Under the pieces are notes generated by a model. It worked only from the letters and a program-made list of their open reading frames with translations. It ran no database searches and had not been told where the DNA came from. From positions 62,001 through 126,000 of the forward strand of contig DATJHI010000036.1 in NCBI GenBank assembly GCA_035493955.1: DNA of 64,000 nt, read 5' to 3'. This DNA comes from NCED01 sp035493955 (GTDB lineage Bacteria; Pseudomonadota; Alphaproteobacteria; Caulobacterales; Caulobacteraceae). Below, in pieces: positions 36,887 to 47,142 of the stretch. Position 1 is the stretch's first letter. Every line of letters starts with the position of its first letter. The translations under genes and the position numbers were made by a program.

Positions 36887-38053
36887 TCAGGCCTGCTCGC
36901 GGCTCTCCGGCTCGCCGGTCAGGCCGTCCCAGAAGCGCCGGGCCTTGTCGAAGAAGCCGGCGTGGCGCGGATGCTGTTTGGGGCCGCAGCCGTCCATCAG
37001 CTCGCGCATCAGCTCCTTCTGGCGCGGCGACAGGCTGGTCGGGGTCTCGACATAGAGCTCCACTACCAGGTCGCCGCGCTCGCGGCCGCGCAGGGCCGGC
37101 ATGCCGCGGCCCTTCAGCCGCACCGTATGACCGGTCTGGGAGCCCTCGACCACCCGGACCTTGATCCGGCAGTCGCTGTCGGTCCCGGCCTTCACGCCCA
37201 GACAGGGGGCTTCGATCTCGCCGCCCAGCACCGCCACCCCCATCGGCACCGGCACGGTGCAGGTGAGGTCGAGGCCGTCGCGTTCGAACAGCTCGTGCGG
37301 CGCCACCGACAGGAAGATGTAGAGGTCCCCGCGGGGCCCCCCCCGGGCCCCGGCGTCGCCCTCGCCCGCCAGGCGGATGCGAGCGCCGTCGTCGACCCCG
37401 GCCGGAATGCGCACCTGCAGCTTGCGTTCGCGCCGGACTTGGCCGTGGCCGTTGCAGGCCCTGCAGGGATCGGACACCACCCGGCCCTGGCCGCCGCAGC
37501 GGGGGCAGGTGCGTTCGATGGAGAAGAAGCCCTGCGCCGCGCGGACGCGGCCGGCGCCGCCGCAGGTTCCGCAGACCGTGGGCTGGGTGCCCGGCTTGGC
37601 TCCCGAACCCTCGCAGACCTCGCAGGCCACGGTGGACGGGACCACGATCTCCACCTCCGAGCCCGTGTAGGCCTGCTCCAGGCTGATCTCCAGGTCGTAG
37701 CGGAGATCCTGGCCGCGGGCGGGGCCGTTGCCGCGGCGCCCCCCCCCGAACATTTCGCCGAAGACGTCGCCGAACACCTCGGCGAAGACGTCGCCGGCGT
37801 CCTGGTGGAATCCGCCGCGTCCGCCTCCGCCGTTCACGCCCGCATGGCCGAACCGGTCATAGGCCGCGCGTTTCTGCGGGTCGCACAAGACCGAATAGGC
37901 CTCGTTGAGTTCCTTGAACCGCGCCTCGGCCTCGTGGTCCCCAGGATTGCGGTCGGGATGGTGCTGCATGGCGAGCTTGCGGAAGGCCGCCTTGAGCTCG
38001 ACCTCGGTGCAGGTCCGCTCGACGCTGAGGATCTCGTAATAGTCGCGCGCCAT
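36887..38053 (-). CDS. dnaJ: Chaperone DnaJ
   Basis: Hsp40 co-chaperone that delivers substrates to DnaK and stimulates its ATPase. The J domain has the HPD motif ([12 protein letters not shown], about 31-34). The Gly-rich part follows ([11 protein letters not shown]), and then four zinc motifs of CxxCxGxG type: [24 protein letters not shown] and CRACNGHG. The C-terminal domain completes 388 residues. It is downstream of dnaK, separated by a pair of hairpin repeats. Confidence 0.97.
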   Translation of the reverse strand: MARDYYEILSVERTCTEVELKAAFRKLAMQHHPDRNPGDHEAEARFKELNEAYSVLCDPQKRAAYDRFGHAGVNGGGGRGGFHQDAGDVFAEVFGDVFGEMFGGGRRGNGPARGQDLRYDLEISLEQAYTGSEVEIVVPSTVACEVCEGSGAKPGTQPTVCGTCGGAGRVRAAQGFFSIERTCPRCGGQGRVVSDPCRACNGHGQVRRERKLQVRIPAGVDDGARIRLAGEGDAGARGGPRGDLYIFLSVAPHELFERDGLDLTCTVPVPMGVAVLGGEIEAPCLGVKAGTDSDCRIKVRVVEGSQTGHTVRLKGRGMPALRGRERGDLVVELYVETPTSLSPRQKELMRELMDGCGPKQHPRHAGFFDKARRFWDGLTGEPESREQA

Positions 38054-38090
38054 CTAAGCGTGGACCTCGTAAACGCCCGTTGCGGGACCG

Positions 38091-38177
38091 CCCCCATCCT
38101 TCGACCAGCTCAGGATGGGGGCTATTGGGGCAGATATGGAAAGGGCCTCATGCTGAGCTTGTCGAAGCATGAGGCCC
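38091..38177. repeat. REP-like pair of inverted hairpins between dnaK and dnaJ
   Basis: The first hairpin has arms CCCCCATCC (38091-38099) and GGATGGGGG (38113-38121). The second has arms GGGCCTCATGCT (38143-38154) and AGCATGAGGCCC (38166-38177), both perfect. The loops carry the same core in opposite directions: TTCGACCAGCTCA, and GAGCTTGTCGA with its reverse complement TCGACAAGCTC. This sequence type is a dispersed repeat in Caulobacterales and Sphingomonadales genomes. Here it may stabilise dnaK mRNA or lower dnaJ expression. Confidence 0.85.
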
Positions 38178-38193
38178 ATGCGGCGCATTGGCT

Positions 38194-40098
<1,905 letters not shown>

Positions 40099-40542
40099 CT
40101 GAGGTCAAACTCCTTCTCGGCGGACGGGCGCTGGCGACCTTCTTGGAAGCGTCGCGCCGGACCCGTCCCCTTGGGTCCAGATCTCCGAAACCCGACCGCC
40201 ACCGCGGCCGGAAAACGTCTGCCGACCCGCGAGAAACCGCGAGCCCTGCTGTGGGCGCATATGGGAATACCGCAGGCCGCTGCAAGGGCTTTTCATGTCG
40301 CGAACGCGTATCGAGGCGTTGGAGCGCCCTTGGACTTGCGCTCGCTCAAGTTTGTTTTCGCAATCGGCCCGAACGCGTTAGTCTGAATCGGTTCGGGCTC
40401 GGCGGTTGGCTTTGCGTCGCTAGCGTCCCCCGGCGTCTTTCCGATGCGCCGGTCTCTTCCAGTTCTGTTCCCGCCGCGCTTTTGCGAACCGGTTGGGTAA
40501 CCGCCGCCGGCGTCGGCGGCCACGAACAGTTGGGGGAAACGC
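40099..40542. other. Divergent intergenic region between dnaK and a small exported protein
   Basis: The left part is the dnaK leader (about 150 bases) with a heat-shock promoter at 40259-40286. The right part (40300-40542) holds the upstream region of the gene at 40543. It ends in a GGGGGA ribosome binding site, and a TTGCG box near 40335 is a weak promoter hint. I see no gene or stable RNA in it. Confidence 0.5.
40259..40286 (-). promoter_or_regulatory. Heat-shock (sigma-32) promoter of dnaK
   Basis: On the minus strand CTTGCA (40286-40281) and CCCATAT (40265-40259) are separated by 15 bases. This fits the sigma-32 pattern CTTGAx-N(13-15)-CCCATxT. It lies about 160 bases upstream of the dnaK start, so transcription would begin near 40250. 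Confidence 0.7.
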
Positions 40543-40953
40543 ATGATCGACCTAATCCACCGCCGCATGGCGGTTTCGACGCTCGTCGTCGGCCTGTCCC
40601 TTGGACTCGGGGCCCAAGGCTACGCCGCTCCGGCCAAGCCCAAACCCGCCACCGCGGCGTCGGCCGCAACCGCCGGCCCGCCGCCTGCCGGCGCCCATCT
40701 GGTCAAGCTGACCAATACCGAGAAGCAGGCGGTGACCGCCATCTATGCCTCTGCCCCGGGCAAGAACGACTGGGGAGAAGACCTTCTGGGCAAACAGACC
40801 GCGGCGCCGGGACGCACGGTCAGCCTGACCTTCATCGCCCGGACGCCTGAGGCTTGCGTCCAGGACATCCAGCTGCTGATGAACGACGGCAAGACCGTGC
40901 AGAAGAACGGCGTCAACGTCTGCGACCAGGCGGATTATCAGTTCAAGCAGTAG
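40543..40953 (+). CDS. Small exported protein of unknown function
   Basis: A 136-residue protein with a signal peptide (about 1-29, AVSTLVVGLSLGLGAQGYA-AP). A Pro/Ala linker follows, then a domain with LVKLTNTEKQAVTAIYASAPGKNDWGEDLLGKQTAAPG and two Cys (ACVQDIQL, VNVCDQAD) that may form a disulfide. The segment with IYASAPGKNDWGEDLLG recalls a family of Caulobacterales exported proteins of unknown role. It has a good ribosome site (GGGGGA) and lies 35 bases before alkB. Confidence 0.75.
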   Translation: MIDLIHRRMAVSTLVVGLSLGLGAQGYAAPAKPKPATAASAATAGPPPAGAHLVKLTNTEKQAVTAIYASAPGKNDWGEDLLGKQTAAPGRTVSLTFIARTPEACVQDIQLLMNDGKTVQKNGVNVCDQADYQFKQ

Positions 40954-40987
40954 GGCGGCGGCGGGCGCGGGCCCCTATATCAAATCC

Positions 40988-41611
40988 ATGGCCGCCGCGG
41001 CGCCCCGTCCCGCCTATGCTCCGCCCTCCGGATTCGCCCTGTATCCGGGTGCGCTGACCCGCGCCGAGCAGGAGGCCCTGGTCGCCGAGGTGCTGGCCGC
41101 CGCCGACGACGCGCCATTTTACCGCAACAGCGTGCGCGGGGCGCCGATGTCGGTGCTGAACACCAATCTGGGGGCCCTTGGCTGGATCGCCGACGACAAG
41201 GGCTATCGCTATGTCGCGGCCCACCCGCGGACCGGCCGGCCCTGGCCCGACATGCCGCAGAGCCTGCTGAGGCTATGGAACCGCTATGGCGACCCCGGGA
41301 GCGTCCCTGACGCCTGCCTGGTCAATCTCTATCGCGAGGGCGCGCGCCTGGGCCTGCACCAGGACCGGGACGAAGCCGGGTTCGCCGCGCCGGTGCTTTC
41401 GGTTTCGCTGGGAGACACGGCCCTGTTTCGCCTGGGCGGGACGCGGCGGAGCGACCCGACCCGCAGCCTGCGCCTGGCCTCGGGCGACATCTGCGTCCTG
41501 GCCGGGGAGGCGCGGCTGGCCTTCCACGGGGTGGACCGCATCATCCCCGCGTCGTCCAGCCTGATACCGGGCGGCGGCCGCCTCAACCTGACCCTGCGCC
41601 GCGCCGCTTGA
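40988..41611 (+). CDS. alkB: AlkB-family DNA dealkylase (2-oxoglutarate/Fe(II))
   Basis: Oxidatively removes 1-methyladenine and 3-methylcytosine. The 207 residues contain the iron triad: His and Asp in LGLHQDRDEAGF and the second His in RLAFHGVDRI. The C-terminal Arg pair that binds 2-oxoglutarate lies in RLNLTLRRA. The active-site SLGDTALFRLGG segment is also standard. The stop is just before a LexA box and the mmcB gene, so two repair genes sit together. Confidence 0.94.
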   Translation: MAAAAPRPAYAPPSGFALYPGALTRAEQEALVAEVLAAADDAPFYRNSVRGAPMSVLNTNLGALGWIADDKGYRYVAAHPRTGRPWPDMPQSLLRLWNRYGDPGSVPDACLVNLYREGARLGLHQDRDEAGFAAPVLSVSLGDTALFRLGGTRRSDPTRSLRLASGDICVLAGEARLAFHGVDRIIPASSSLIPGGGRLNLTLRRAA

Positions 41612-41617
41612 CGGCCC

Positions 41618-41632
41618 GAACGAAGGCGGAAC
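41618..41632. promoter_or_regulatory. LexA box (alphaproteobacterial SOS operator)
   Basis: GAAC-N7-GAAC (41618-41621 and 41629-41632) is the reverse of GTTC-N7-GTTC, the LexA site of alphaproteobacteria. It lies between the alkB stop and the mmcB GTG start, 11 bases before the start, so it could block mmcB transcription. Confidence 0.75.
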
Positions 41633-41643
41633 ATTGTGGGCCG

Positions 41644-42096
41644 GTGAGCCTCGCCGTCACCCTCGTCTCCCGTCCCGAAACCACCGAAGCGGTCACCCGC
41701 GGCGCGGCGCGGCTGCTGGCGGCGCTCGGCTGGGCCCCCCTGGCCGAGGTCCCGCTGCCCAACGGCCGCCGCGCTGACCTGATGGCGGTGTCGCCCAAGG
41801 GGGAGTTCGCCATCGTCGAGGTCAAGTCCTCGCTTCCGGACTATCGCTGCGACCTGAAGTGGGGGGAATACGCGCCCTATTGCGACGCCTTCTATTTCGC
41901 CGTGGCTCCGGAATTTCCGCGGGAGGTGCTGGCGGAGGGGCCCGGATTGATCGTGGCCGATGGGTTCGGCGGCGCGATCCTGAGCCCGGCGCCGATCGCG
42001 CCTCTGGCGCCGGCGCGGCGCAAGGCCCTGACCTTGGCCTTCGCCCGGTTGGCGGCGATGCGGGCGGCGGGGTTGGCCCTGCCGTTCAGTCCGTAG
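41644..42096 (+). CDS. mmcB: MmcB-family DNA repair protein
   Basis: A 150-residue protein with a nuclease-like fold: GRRADLMAVSPKGEFAIVEVKSSLPDYRCDLKWGEYAPYCDAFYFAV. The EVKSS and upstream Asp fit a PD-(D/E)xK site. MmcB is an SOS gene for mitomycin C resistance in Caulobacter. The GTG at 41644 is chosen because a LexA box lies just upstream; the TTG at 41608, which overlaps the alkB stop, would place the box inside the gene. Its 3' end converges with regA. Confidence 0.85.
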   Translation: MSLAVTLVSRPETTEAVTRGAARLLAALGWAPLAEVPLPNGRRADLMAVSPKGEFAIVEVKSSLPDYRCDLKWGEYAPYCDAFYFAVAPEFPREVLAEGPGLIVADGFGGAILSPAPIAPLAPARRKALTLAFARLAAMRAAGLALPFSP

Positions 42097-42118
42097 GCGC
42101 CCGTCTCGTCATCCTGAA

Positions 42119-42679
42119 CTACCGCGGCGCCCGCTTGGCCAGGATCCGCTGCAGCGTCCGCCGGTGCATGTTCAGCCGGCGGGCCGTCTCGGAGATGTTG
42201 TGGTTGCACAACTCATAGATGCGCTGGATGTGCTCCCAGCGGACCCGGTCCGCCGACATGGGATTGTCCGGCGGGGCCGGCGCGCTGCCGTCGCGGGCGG
42301 CCAGGAGGGCGCGGGCCACGTCGTCGGCGTCGGCCGGCTTGGGCAGATAGTCCACCGCCCCGGCCTTCACCGCGGCCACCGCCGTGGCGATGTTGCCGTA
42401 ACCGGTCAGCATGATCACCCGCGCGTCCGGGCGCTGGGCGTGGATCGCCTCGACCACCTGCAGGCCGTTGCCGTCCTCCAGCCGCATGTCCAGCACCGCG
42501 AAGGCGGGCGGGTGCGCGCGCACCGCATGCACCGCCTCCTCGACCGACCCGACCAGGGTGATCTCGAAACCGCGGGACTCCAGGGCCCGGCCGAGCCGTG
42601 TTCGCAGGGGTGCATCGTCGTCCAGGACCAGGACGCTGCGGTCCGGCAAGGCGGCGATGGCGGCTGAAACGTCGGTCAT
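42119..42679 (-). CDS. regA: Redox response regulator RegA (ActR/PrrA)
   Basis: DNA-binding regulator phosphorylated by RegB under low oxygen. The receiver domain has VLVLDDDAPLRTRLGRAL and the phosphorylated Asp in FAVLDMRLEDGNGL. The Thr (ARVIMLTGYGNI) and Lys (VDYLPKPADADDV) complete the site. A Fis-type helix-turn-helix (NHNISETARRLNMHRRTLQRIL) ends the 186 residues. It lies 58 bases after regB on the same strand. Confidence 0.95.
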   Translation of the reverse strand: MTDVSAAIAALPDRSVLVLDDDAPLRTRLGRALESRGFEITLVGSVEEAVHAVRAHPPAFAVLDMRLEDGNGLQVVEAIHAQRPDARVIMLTGYGNIATAVAAVKAGAVDYLPKPADADDVARALLAARDGSAPAPPDNPMSADRVRWEHIQRIYELCNHNISETARRLNMHRRTLQRILAKRAPR

Positions 42680-42737
42680 GGGGCGGCCTTCGAAACAATC
42701 TCAGGAAGGACATGTTGTCGCATCTCCATGAGTCGCT

Positions 42738-44153
42738 TCAAGCACCTTCTGTAGCGGGTTGCGCCTCGACCGACGCCCGCCGCCATCGGGCGACCACCAG
42801 GGCGCCTCCGGTCCGGGCGTTGCGGAATTCGACCTGGGCCCCGGTGCGCTCCAGCAGCGTCTTGGCGATGAAGAAACCCAGCCCCATGCCGAAGTGGTTT
42901 GAGCGGGACCCCTCGCCCTGGCTGCGGGTGGTGACATAGGGCTCGCCCAGACGGGCGATCACATCAGGCGAGAAACCGGGGCCGTCGTCGCGCACCTCGA
43001 TCATCAGCCGTTCGGCGTCGTAGTGGGCGGTGACCTCGATCGAGGACTCGGCGAAGTCGACCGCGTTCTCGACGAAGGCGGACAGGGCGTGCAGCACCTC
43101 CGGCAGGCGGCGCACCTCCAGGATCGGCGTCCCGGGGGCGCAGGTGACTTCGGCCGAGACCAGCATCTCCCCCCGGTAGGGCTCGCAGACCTCGTCCAGC
43201 AACTGGGACAGGCTCATGCGGGAATGGTGCTCGTCGCCGGTGTCCGGCGCGCGGGACAGTTTGCGCAGGATCTCGCGGCACCGTTCCGCCTGGGTGACCA
43301 GGAGGTGGACGTCCTCGTGGAACGGCGTGCCCGCCGGCAGGCCCCGGGCCATTTCCTTGGCCACCACCTGGATGGTGGCCAGGGGCGTGCCCAGCTCGTG
43401 CGCCGCGGCCGCCGCCAGTCCGCCCAGGGCCGACAGCCGCTGCTCGCGGGCCAGGACCGCCTGGGTGGCGGCCAGCGCCAGCTCCATCCGCGCGGCCTCC
43501 GCCGAGGCCTGCCAGGCGTAGGCGGCGGTGAACATCAGGCCCACCACCTGGGCGGCCAGCAGGCCGGTGCGATAGAGGTCGGGTACGACGAGAGGCGCGC
43601 CATTGCGCCAGGGCAGGGGCGCGGAGAAGAAGGTCAGCCCGACGGCGGCGATGATCGCCAGGAGGCACAGGCCTGCCGCGTCGCGGGTCCGCAAGGTCGC
43701 CGCCGCCACCGTCACCGGAGCGATCATCAGCAGGGAGAAGGGATTCTGCAGCCCGCCGGTCAGGCCGAGCAGGACCGAAAGTTGCACCAGGTCGAACGCC
43801 AGCTGGACGACCGCCTCCCGTTCGCCCGCCATGCGCGAACCGGGCCAGGCCAGGGTGACCGACAGATTGGCCCAAGCGCTGACCAGGATCACCCCGAGGC
43901 ACCAGGCCAGGGGCAGGTCGAAGCCCAGGACGAACTGCACCCACAGGACGGTAAACAGTTGGCCGGCCAGGGAAACCCAACGCAGCAGCAACAGGGTGCG
44001 CAGGCGAAGGCCCCGGCGCGCCTGGGCCCATTCCCACAACCGCCCCCCTGGAAGGTCGGCGCCGTCGTCTTCGCCTTGCCATGGCTCGGCGCCGGGCCTA
44101 TCCGACGGCTGGGCTGGGTGAGCGGGCGTATGGGTGGGCGTGGCCATGGTCAT
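42738..44153 (-). CDS. regB: Redox sensor histidine kinase RegB (ActS/PrrB)
   Basis: Membrane kinase that reads the quinone pool and phosphorylates RegA. Six hydrophobic helices fill about 50-210, with the quinone-site motif GGLQNPF at 133-139. The H box is AAAHELGTPLATIQVVAKEM with His252, and the redox-active Cys of RegB is Cys292 in ERCREILRKLS. The ATPase domain ends with VRDDGPGFSPDVI and GMGLGFFIAKTLLE. It is divergent from the SCO gene, with 11 bases between starts. Confidence 0.95.
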   Translation of the reverse strand: MTMATPTHTPAHPAQPSDRPGAEPWQGEDDGADLPGGRLWEWAQARRGLRLRTLLLLRWVSLAGQLFTVLWVQFVLGFDLPLAWCLGVILVSAWANLSVTLAWPGSRMAGEREAVVQLAFDLVQLSVLLGLTGGLQNPFSLLMIAPVTVAAATLRTRDAAGLCLLAIIAAVGLTFFSAPLPWRNGAPLVVPDLYRTGLLAAQVVGLMFTAAYAWQASAEAARMELALAATQAVLAREQRLSALGGLAAAAAHELGTPLATIQVVAKEMARGLPAGTPFHEDVHLLVTQAERCREILRKLSRAPDTGDEHHSRMSLSQLLDEVCEPYRGEMLVSAEVTCAPGTPILEVRRLPEVLHALSAFVENAVDFAESSIEVTAHYDAERLMIEVRDDGPGFSPDVIARLGEPYVTTRSQGEGSRSNHFGMGLGFFIAKTLLERTGAQVEFRNARTGGALVVARWRRASVEAQPATEGA

Positions 44154-44164
44154 GGGATTTGCCG

Positions 44165-44890
44165 ATGAGCCGGGATGATCGGAACGCCGGAGAGCCGCCC
44201 CGCGCTCCCAAGCATGGACGACGCCCCGCCGGAACGGAAGCGGCGCGTGTCGGCGCCGGGACGCGGCCCCGCAGCCGCTGGCCCCTGCCCAGGCTGATCC
44301 TGCTAATCGGCGGGCTGTTGCTGGCCGCGGGTCTGGGGGCCAAGCTCTGGAGCGAAACCAATCGGGCGTCCGCCCCGTCCGGCGTGTCGGCCTCCCTGGC
44401 GTCGGCGGTGGGCGGCCCCTTCCAGCTGGTCGACCAGAACGGACGCGCCGCCAACGAGAGCCTGCTGAAGGGTCGGTGGACGGCGATGTTCTTCGGCTAC
44501 ACCTATTGCCCCGACGTCTGCCCGGCGACCCTGTCGGCGCTGAAGGTGGTCAAGGACCGGCTGGGGCCTGCGGCCAAGGACCTGCAGGTGGTGTTCGTCA
44601 CCATCGACCCCGAGCGGGACACCCCGGCGCAACTGAAATCCTATCTGGCCTCGCCGGCCTTTCCGCAGCCGATCACCGGCCTCACCGGCACGCCCGCCCA
44701 GGTCGCGGCCATGGCCAAGGCCTACAAGGTCTATTCGGCCAAGCGCGGGACCGGCCGCGACTATCTGATGGACCACGGCTCGGCGGTCTATCTGATCACT
44801 CCCGCCGGCCAGTTCCACAGCCTGGTCTCGGACGCCGGCGGGCTGGACAATATGACGGCAGCGATCCGCGATGCGATCGGTCGCAGCTGA
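44165..44890 (+). CDS. SCO/SenC-family copper chaperone
   Basis: Membrane-anchored protein that inserts copper into cytochrome oxidase CuA. The 241 residues have one membrane helix (about 43-59). The copper site is YTYCPDVCPATLSAL (Cys115, Cys119) with His204 in LMDHGSAVYL. In Rhodobacter the same gene (senC/prrC) lies between regB and regA. Here it is divergent from regB, so the redox locus is conserved with a changed layout. Confidence 0.93.
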   Translation: MSRDDRNAGEPPRAPKHGRRPAGTEAARVGAGTRPRSRWPLPRLILLIGGLLLAAGLGAKLWSETNRASAPSGVSASLASAVGGPFQLVDQNGRAANESLLKGRWTAMFFGYTYCPDVCPATLSALKVVKDRLGPAAKDLQVVFVTIDPERDTPAQLKSYLASPAFPQPITGLTGTPAQVAAMAKAYKVYSAKRGTGRDYLMDHGSAVYLITPAGQFHSLVSDAGGLDNMTAAIRDAIGRS

Positions 44891-44984
44891 CGAAGGCGGT
44901 TTTTCGGACGGAACGGTTCGGGACGGTCGACATTCCTTAACGGGCGGGTGTTATTGTGTGCGCCGCAGCAAGGAAGGCTTCGGC

Positions 44985-46274
44985 ATGCTCTACGCCCTCC
45001 AGGAGTACGGCTATTACGCGGCCCAGCCGTGGCGACTCGCAGCGCGGATGACCCGTGATCTGTGGGGGTCGCCAGCCAATCCCCTGTCGCAGACCCCCTT
45101 GGGGCGCAACCTCTTCGCCTCGGCCGACCTGTTCGCCAACGCCACCCGCCGCTACGGCAAGCCGAAGTGGACCATCAACAAAACCGAGGTGAACGGAAAG
45201 CCGGTGCGCGTGCGTCCCGTGGTGGAATGGTCGTCGCCGTGGTGCCGGCTGATCCACTTCGCCCGCGACCGGTCCGACCTGCGCCGGGCGGGCAAGACCA
45301 CCTTCGATCCCACCGTCCTGATCGTGGCCCCGCTTTCAGGGCACTATGCGACCCTGCTCAGCGGAACGGTCGAGGCCTTCCTGCCCGACCACGAGGTCTA
45401 CATCACCGACTGGAGCAACGCCCGGGAGGTGCCGATTCTGGAAGGTCGCTTCGACTTCCACGACTATATCGACCATGTCCGCACCATGCTGACTGCGCTC
45501 GGTCCTCGCGCCCACGTGGTCGCGGTGTGCCAGCCGGGGCCGCCGGTCCTGGCCGCCGCCGCCCTGATGGCCGAGGACGGCGACGAGGCCCGACCCGCCT
45601 CCATGACCTTCATGGGCTCGCCGATCGACGCCCGGCTGGCCCCGACCGCCGCCAACAAGCTGGCCAATGAGCGGCCCTTCACCTGGTTCCAGTCGAACAT
45701 GATCCACTCCGTGCCGCCGCCGTTCCCGGGGATGACGCGGCGGGTCTATCCCGGCTTCGTCCAGCTCTACAGCTTCATCAGCATGAACGCGGAGAAGCAC
45801 AAACAGGCGCACCAGAAGTACTTTGACGACCTGTTGAAGGGCGCCGACGAGGACGCCGCCAAATATCTGGAATTCTACGACGAGTACCTGTCGGTCCTGG
45901 ACCTGACCGAGGAATTCTACCTGCAGACCATCGACATCGTGTTCCAACAGCATCTGCTGCCCCGCGGCCTGTTGGAGCATCGGGGGCGCAAGGTTCGGCC
46001 TGAACTGATCCACGACATCGCGCTGCTGACCGTAGAGGGCGAGAACGACGACATCTCCGGCATCGGCCAGACCCAGGCGGCTCACACGGTCTGTTCGGGC
46101 CTGCCGGCCTCGATGCGCGAGGACTATGTCCAGCCCAAGGTCGGCCACTATGGGGTGTTCCACGGACGCCGTTTCCGCGAGGAGATCTATCCGCGGATTC
46201 GCCGCTTCATCGCCGCCCACGACAGTCCCGCCGCCGCCTCCGCGCCGATGGCGGCGAACAGCGACGCCGCCTAG
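44985..46274 (+). CDS. phaZ: Intracellular polyhydroxybutyrate depolymerase PhaZ
   Basis: Mobilises PHB granules to hydroxybutyrate oligomers. The 429 residues match the Ralstonia PhaZ1 type: MLYALQEYGYYAAQPWRLAA at the start, the DHEVYITDWSNAREVP segment, and Cys182 in VAVCQPGPPVLAA as nucleophile. The KVGHYGVFHGRRFREEIYPRI end carries the His. It is downstream of SCO by 94 bases; co-transcription is possible but not shown. Confidence 0.94.
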   Translation: MLYALQEYGYYAAQPWRLAARMTRDLWGSPANPLSQTPLGRNLFASADLFANATRRYGKPKWTINKTEVNGKPVRVRPVVEWSSPWCRLIHFARDRSDLRRAGKTTFDPTVLIVAPLSGHYATLLSGTVEAFLPDHEVYITDWSNAREVPILEGRFDFHDYIDHVRTMLTALGPRAHVVAVCQPGPPVLAAAALMAEDGDEARPASMTFMGSPIDARLAPTAANKLANERPFTWFQSNMIHSVPPPFPGMTRRVYPGFVQLYSFISMNAEKHKQAHQKYFDDLLKGADEDAAKYLEFYDEYLSVLDLTEEFYLQTIDIVFQQHLLPRGLLEHRGRKVRPELIHDIALLTVEGENDDISGIGQTQAAHTVCSGLPASMREDYVQPKVGHYGVFHGRRFREEIYPRIRRFIAAHDSPAAASAPMAANSDAA

Positions 46275-46344
46275 ATCGAATTTCCCCGTTCCCGTATGGG
46301 AGGGGGCCGATGCCGCAGACGCCGCCCGGGTTTAAGGTGGGCCC

Positions 46345-47106
46345 ATGTTCGATTCGGTGCTGACCCGGCGTAAGGCCCGTCTTTCTCCCGGCGACCTCGT
46401 CCAGATCGACGGCCGGCCCGTGCGACTGAAGGTGCACGCCTCGGCCCGGCGGGTATCCCTGCGTCTGGACGTCACCAAGCGGGAGGTGGTGGCCACCGCC
46501 CCCTCCATACGCCGCCTGCCTGACGCCCTGGCCTTCGCCCAGTCGCGGACGGTGTGGATCGCCGAACGGCTGGACACCTTGCCCCGCCCCCTGGCCTTCA
46601 CCCCCGGCGACACCATTTCCCTGGCGGGCGCTCCGTGCCGGCTCGAGCGGGCGGCCATGCGCATTCCGCCGAAGGTGATACCGTCCCGCGAAGGGGAGCC
46701 CGCGAGATTGCTGGCCTATGGCGACGGTCCGGCGTTCGCCCGCGCGGTGGAGCGAGGGCTTCGGGCCGAAGCGCTGAAGGTGGTGAAGGCGCGGACCGCG
46801 GCGCACGCGGCAGCCCTGGGCGCGCCGGAGCCGCAGGTGTCGGTGATGGACGCCCGCGCCCGCTGGGGCTCCTGCATGCCCGCACACGGCGGGGCGGCCG
46901 CCCGTATCCGTTACGCCTGGCGCTTGGTGATGGCCCCGCCGTGGGTGCTCGACTATGTCGCCGCCCACGAGTGCGCCCATCTGGTCGAGGCCAATCATGG
47001 CCCGCGATTCTGGGCGGTGGTGCAGCAGCTCTACGGCGACCCGGCTCCCGCGCGGGCCTGGCTGAAACAGCACGGCGCGCGGCTGCACGGCATGGGCCGC
47101 GGCTAG
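46345..47106 (+). CDS. YgjP-like metallopeptidase domain protein
   Basis: A 253-residue protein of the YgjP/DUF45 family. The zinc site is DYVAAHECAHLVEANHGPRFWAVVQ, an HExxH motif with a downstream His. DARARWGSCMPAHGG and IRYAWRLVMAPPWVLDYV precede it. The N-terminal part (about 1-90) has RLDVTKREVVATAPSIRRLPDALAF. Family members are often near restriction systems, but none is here. The substrate is unknown. Confidence 0.88.
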   Translation: MFDSVLTRRKARLSPGDLVQIDGRPVRLKVHASARRVSLRLDVTKREVVATAPSIRRLPDALAFAQSRTVWIAERLDTLPRPLAFTPGDTISLAGAPCRLERAAMRIPPKVIPSREGEPARLLAYGDGPAFARAVERGLRAEALKVVKARTAAHAAALGAPEPQVSVMDARARWGSCMPAHGGAAARIRYAWRLVMAPPWVLDYVAAHECAHLVEANHGPRFWAVVQQLYGDPAPARAWLKQHGARLHGMGRG

Positions 47107-47142
47107 GGATTTCGCCACGGCGAGCGGCGGAGCTTCCCGGCT

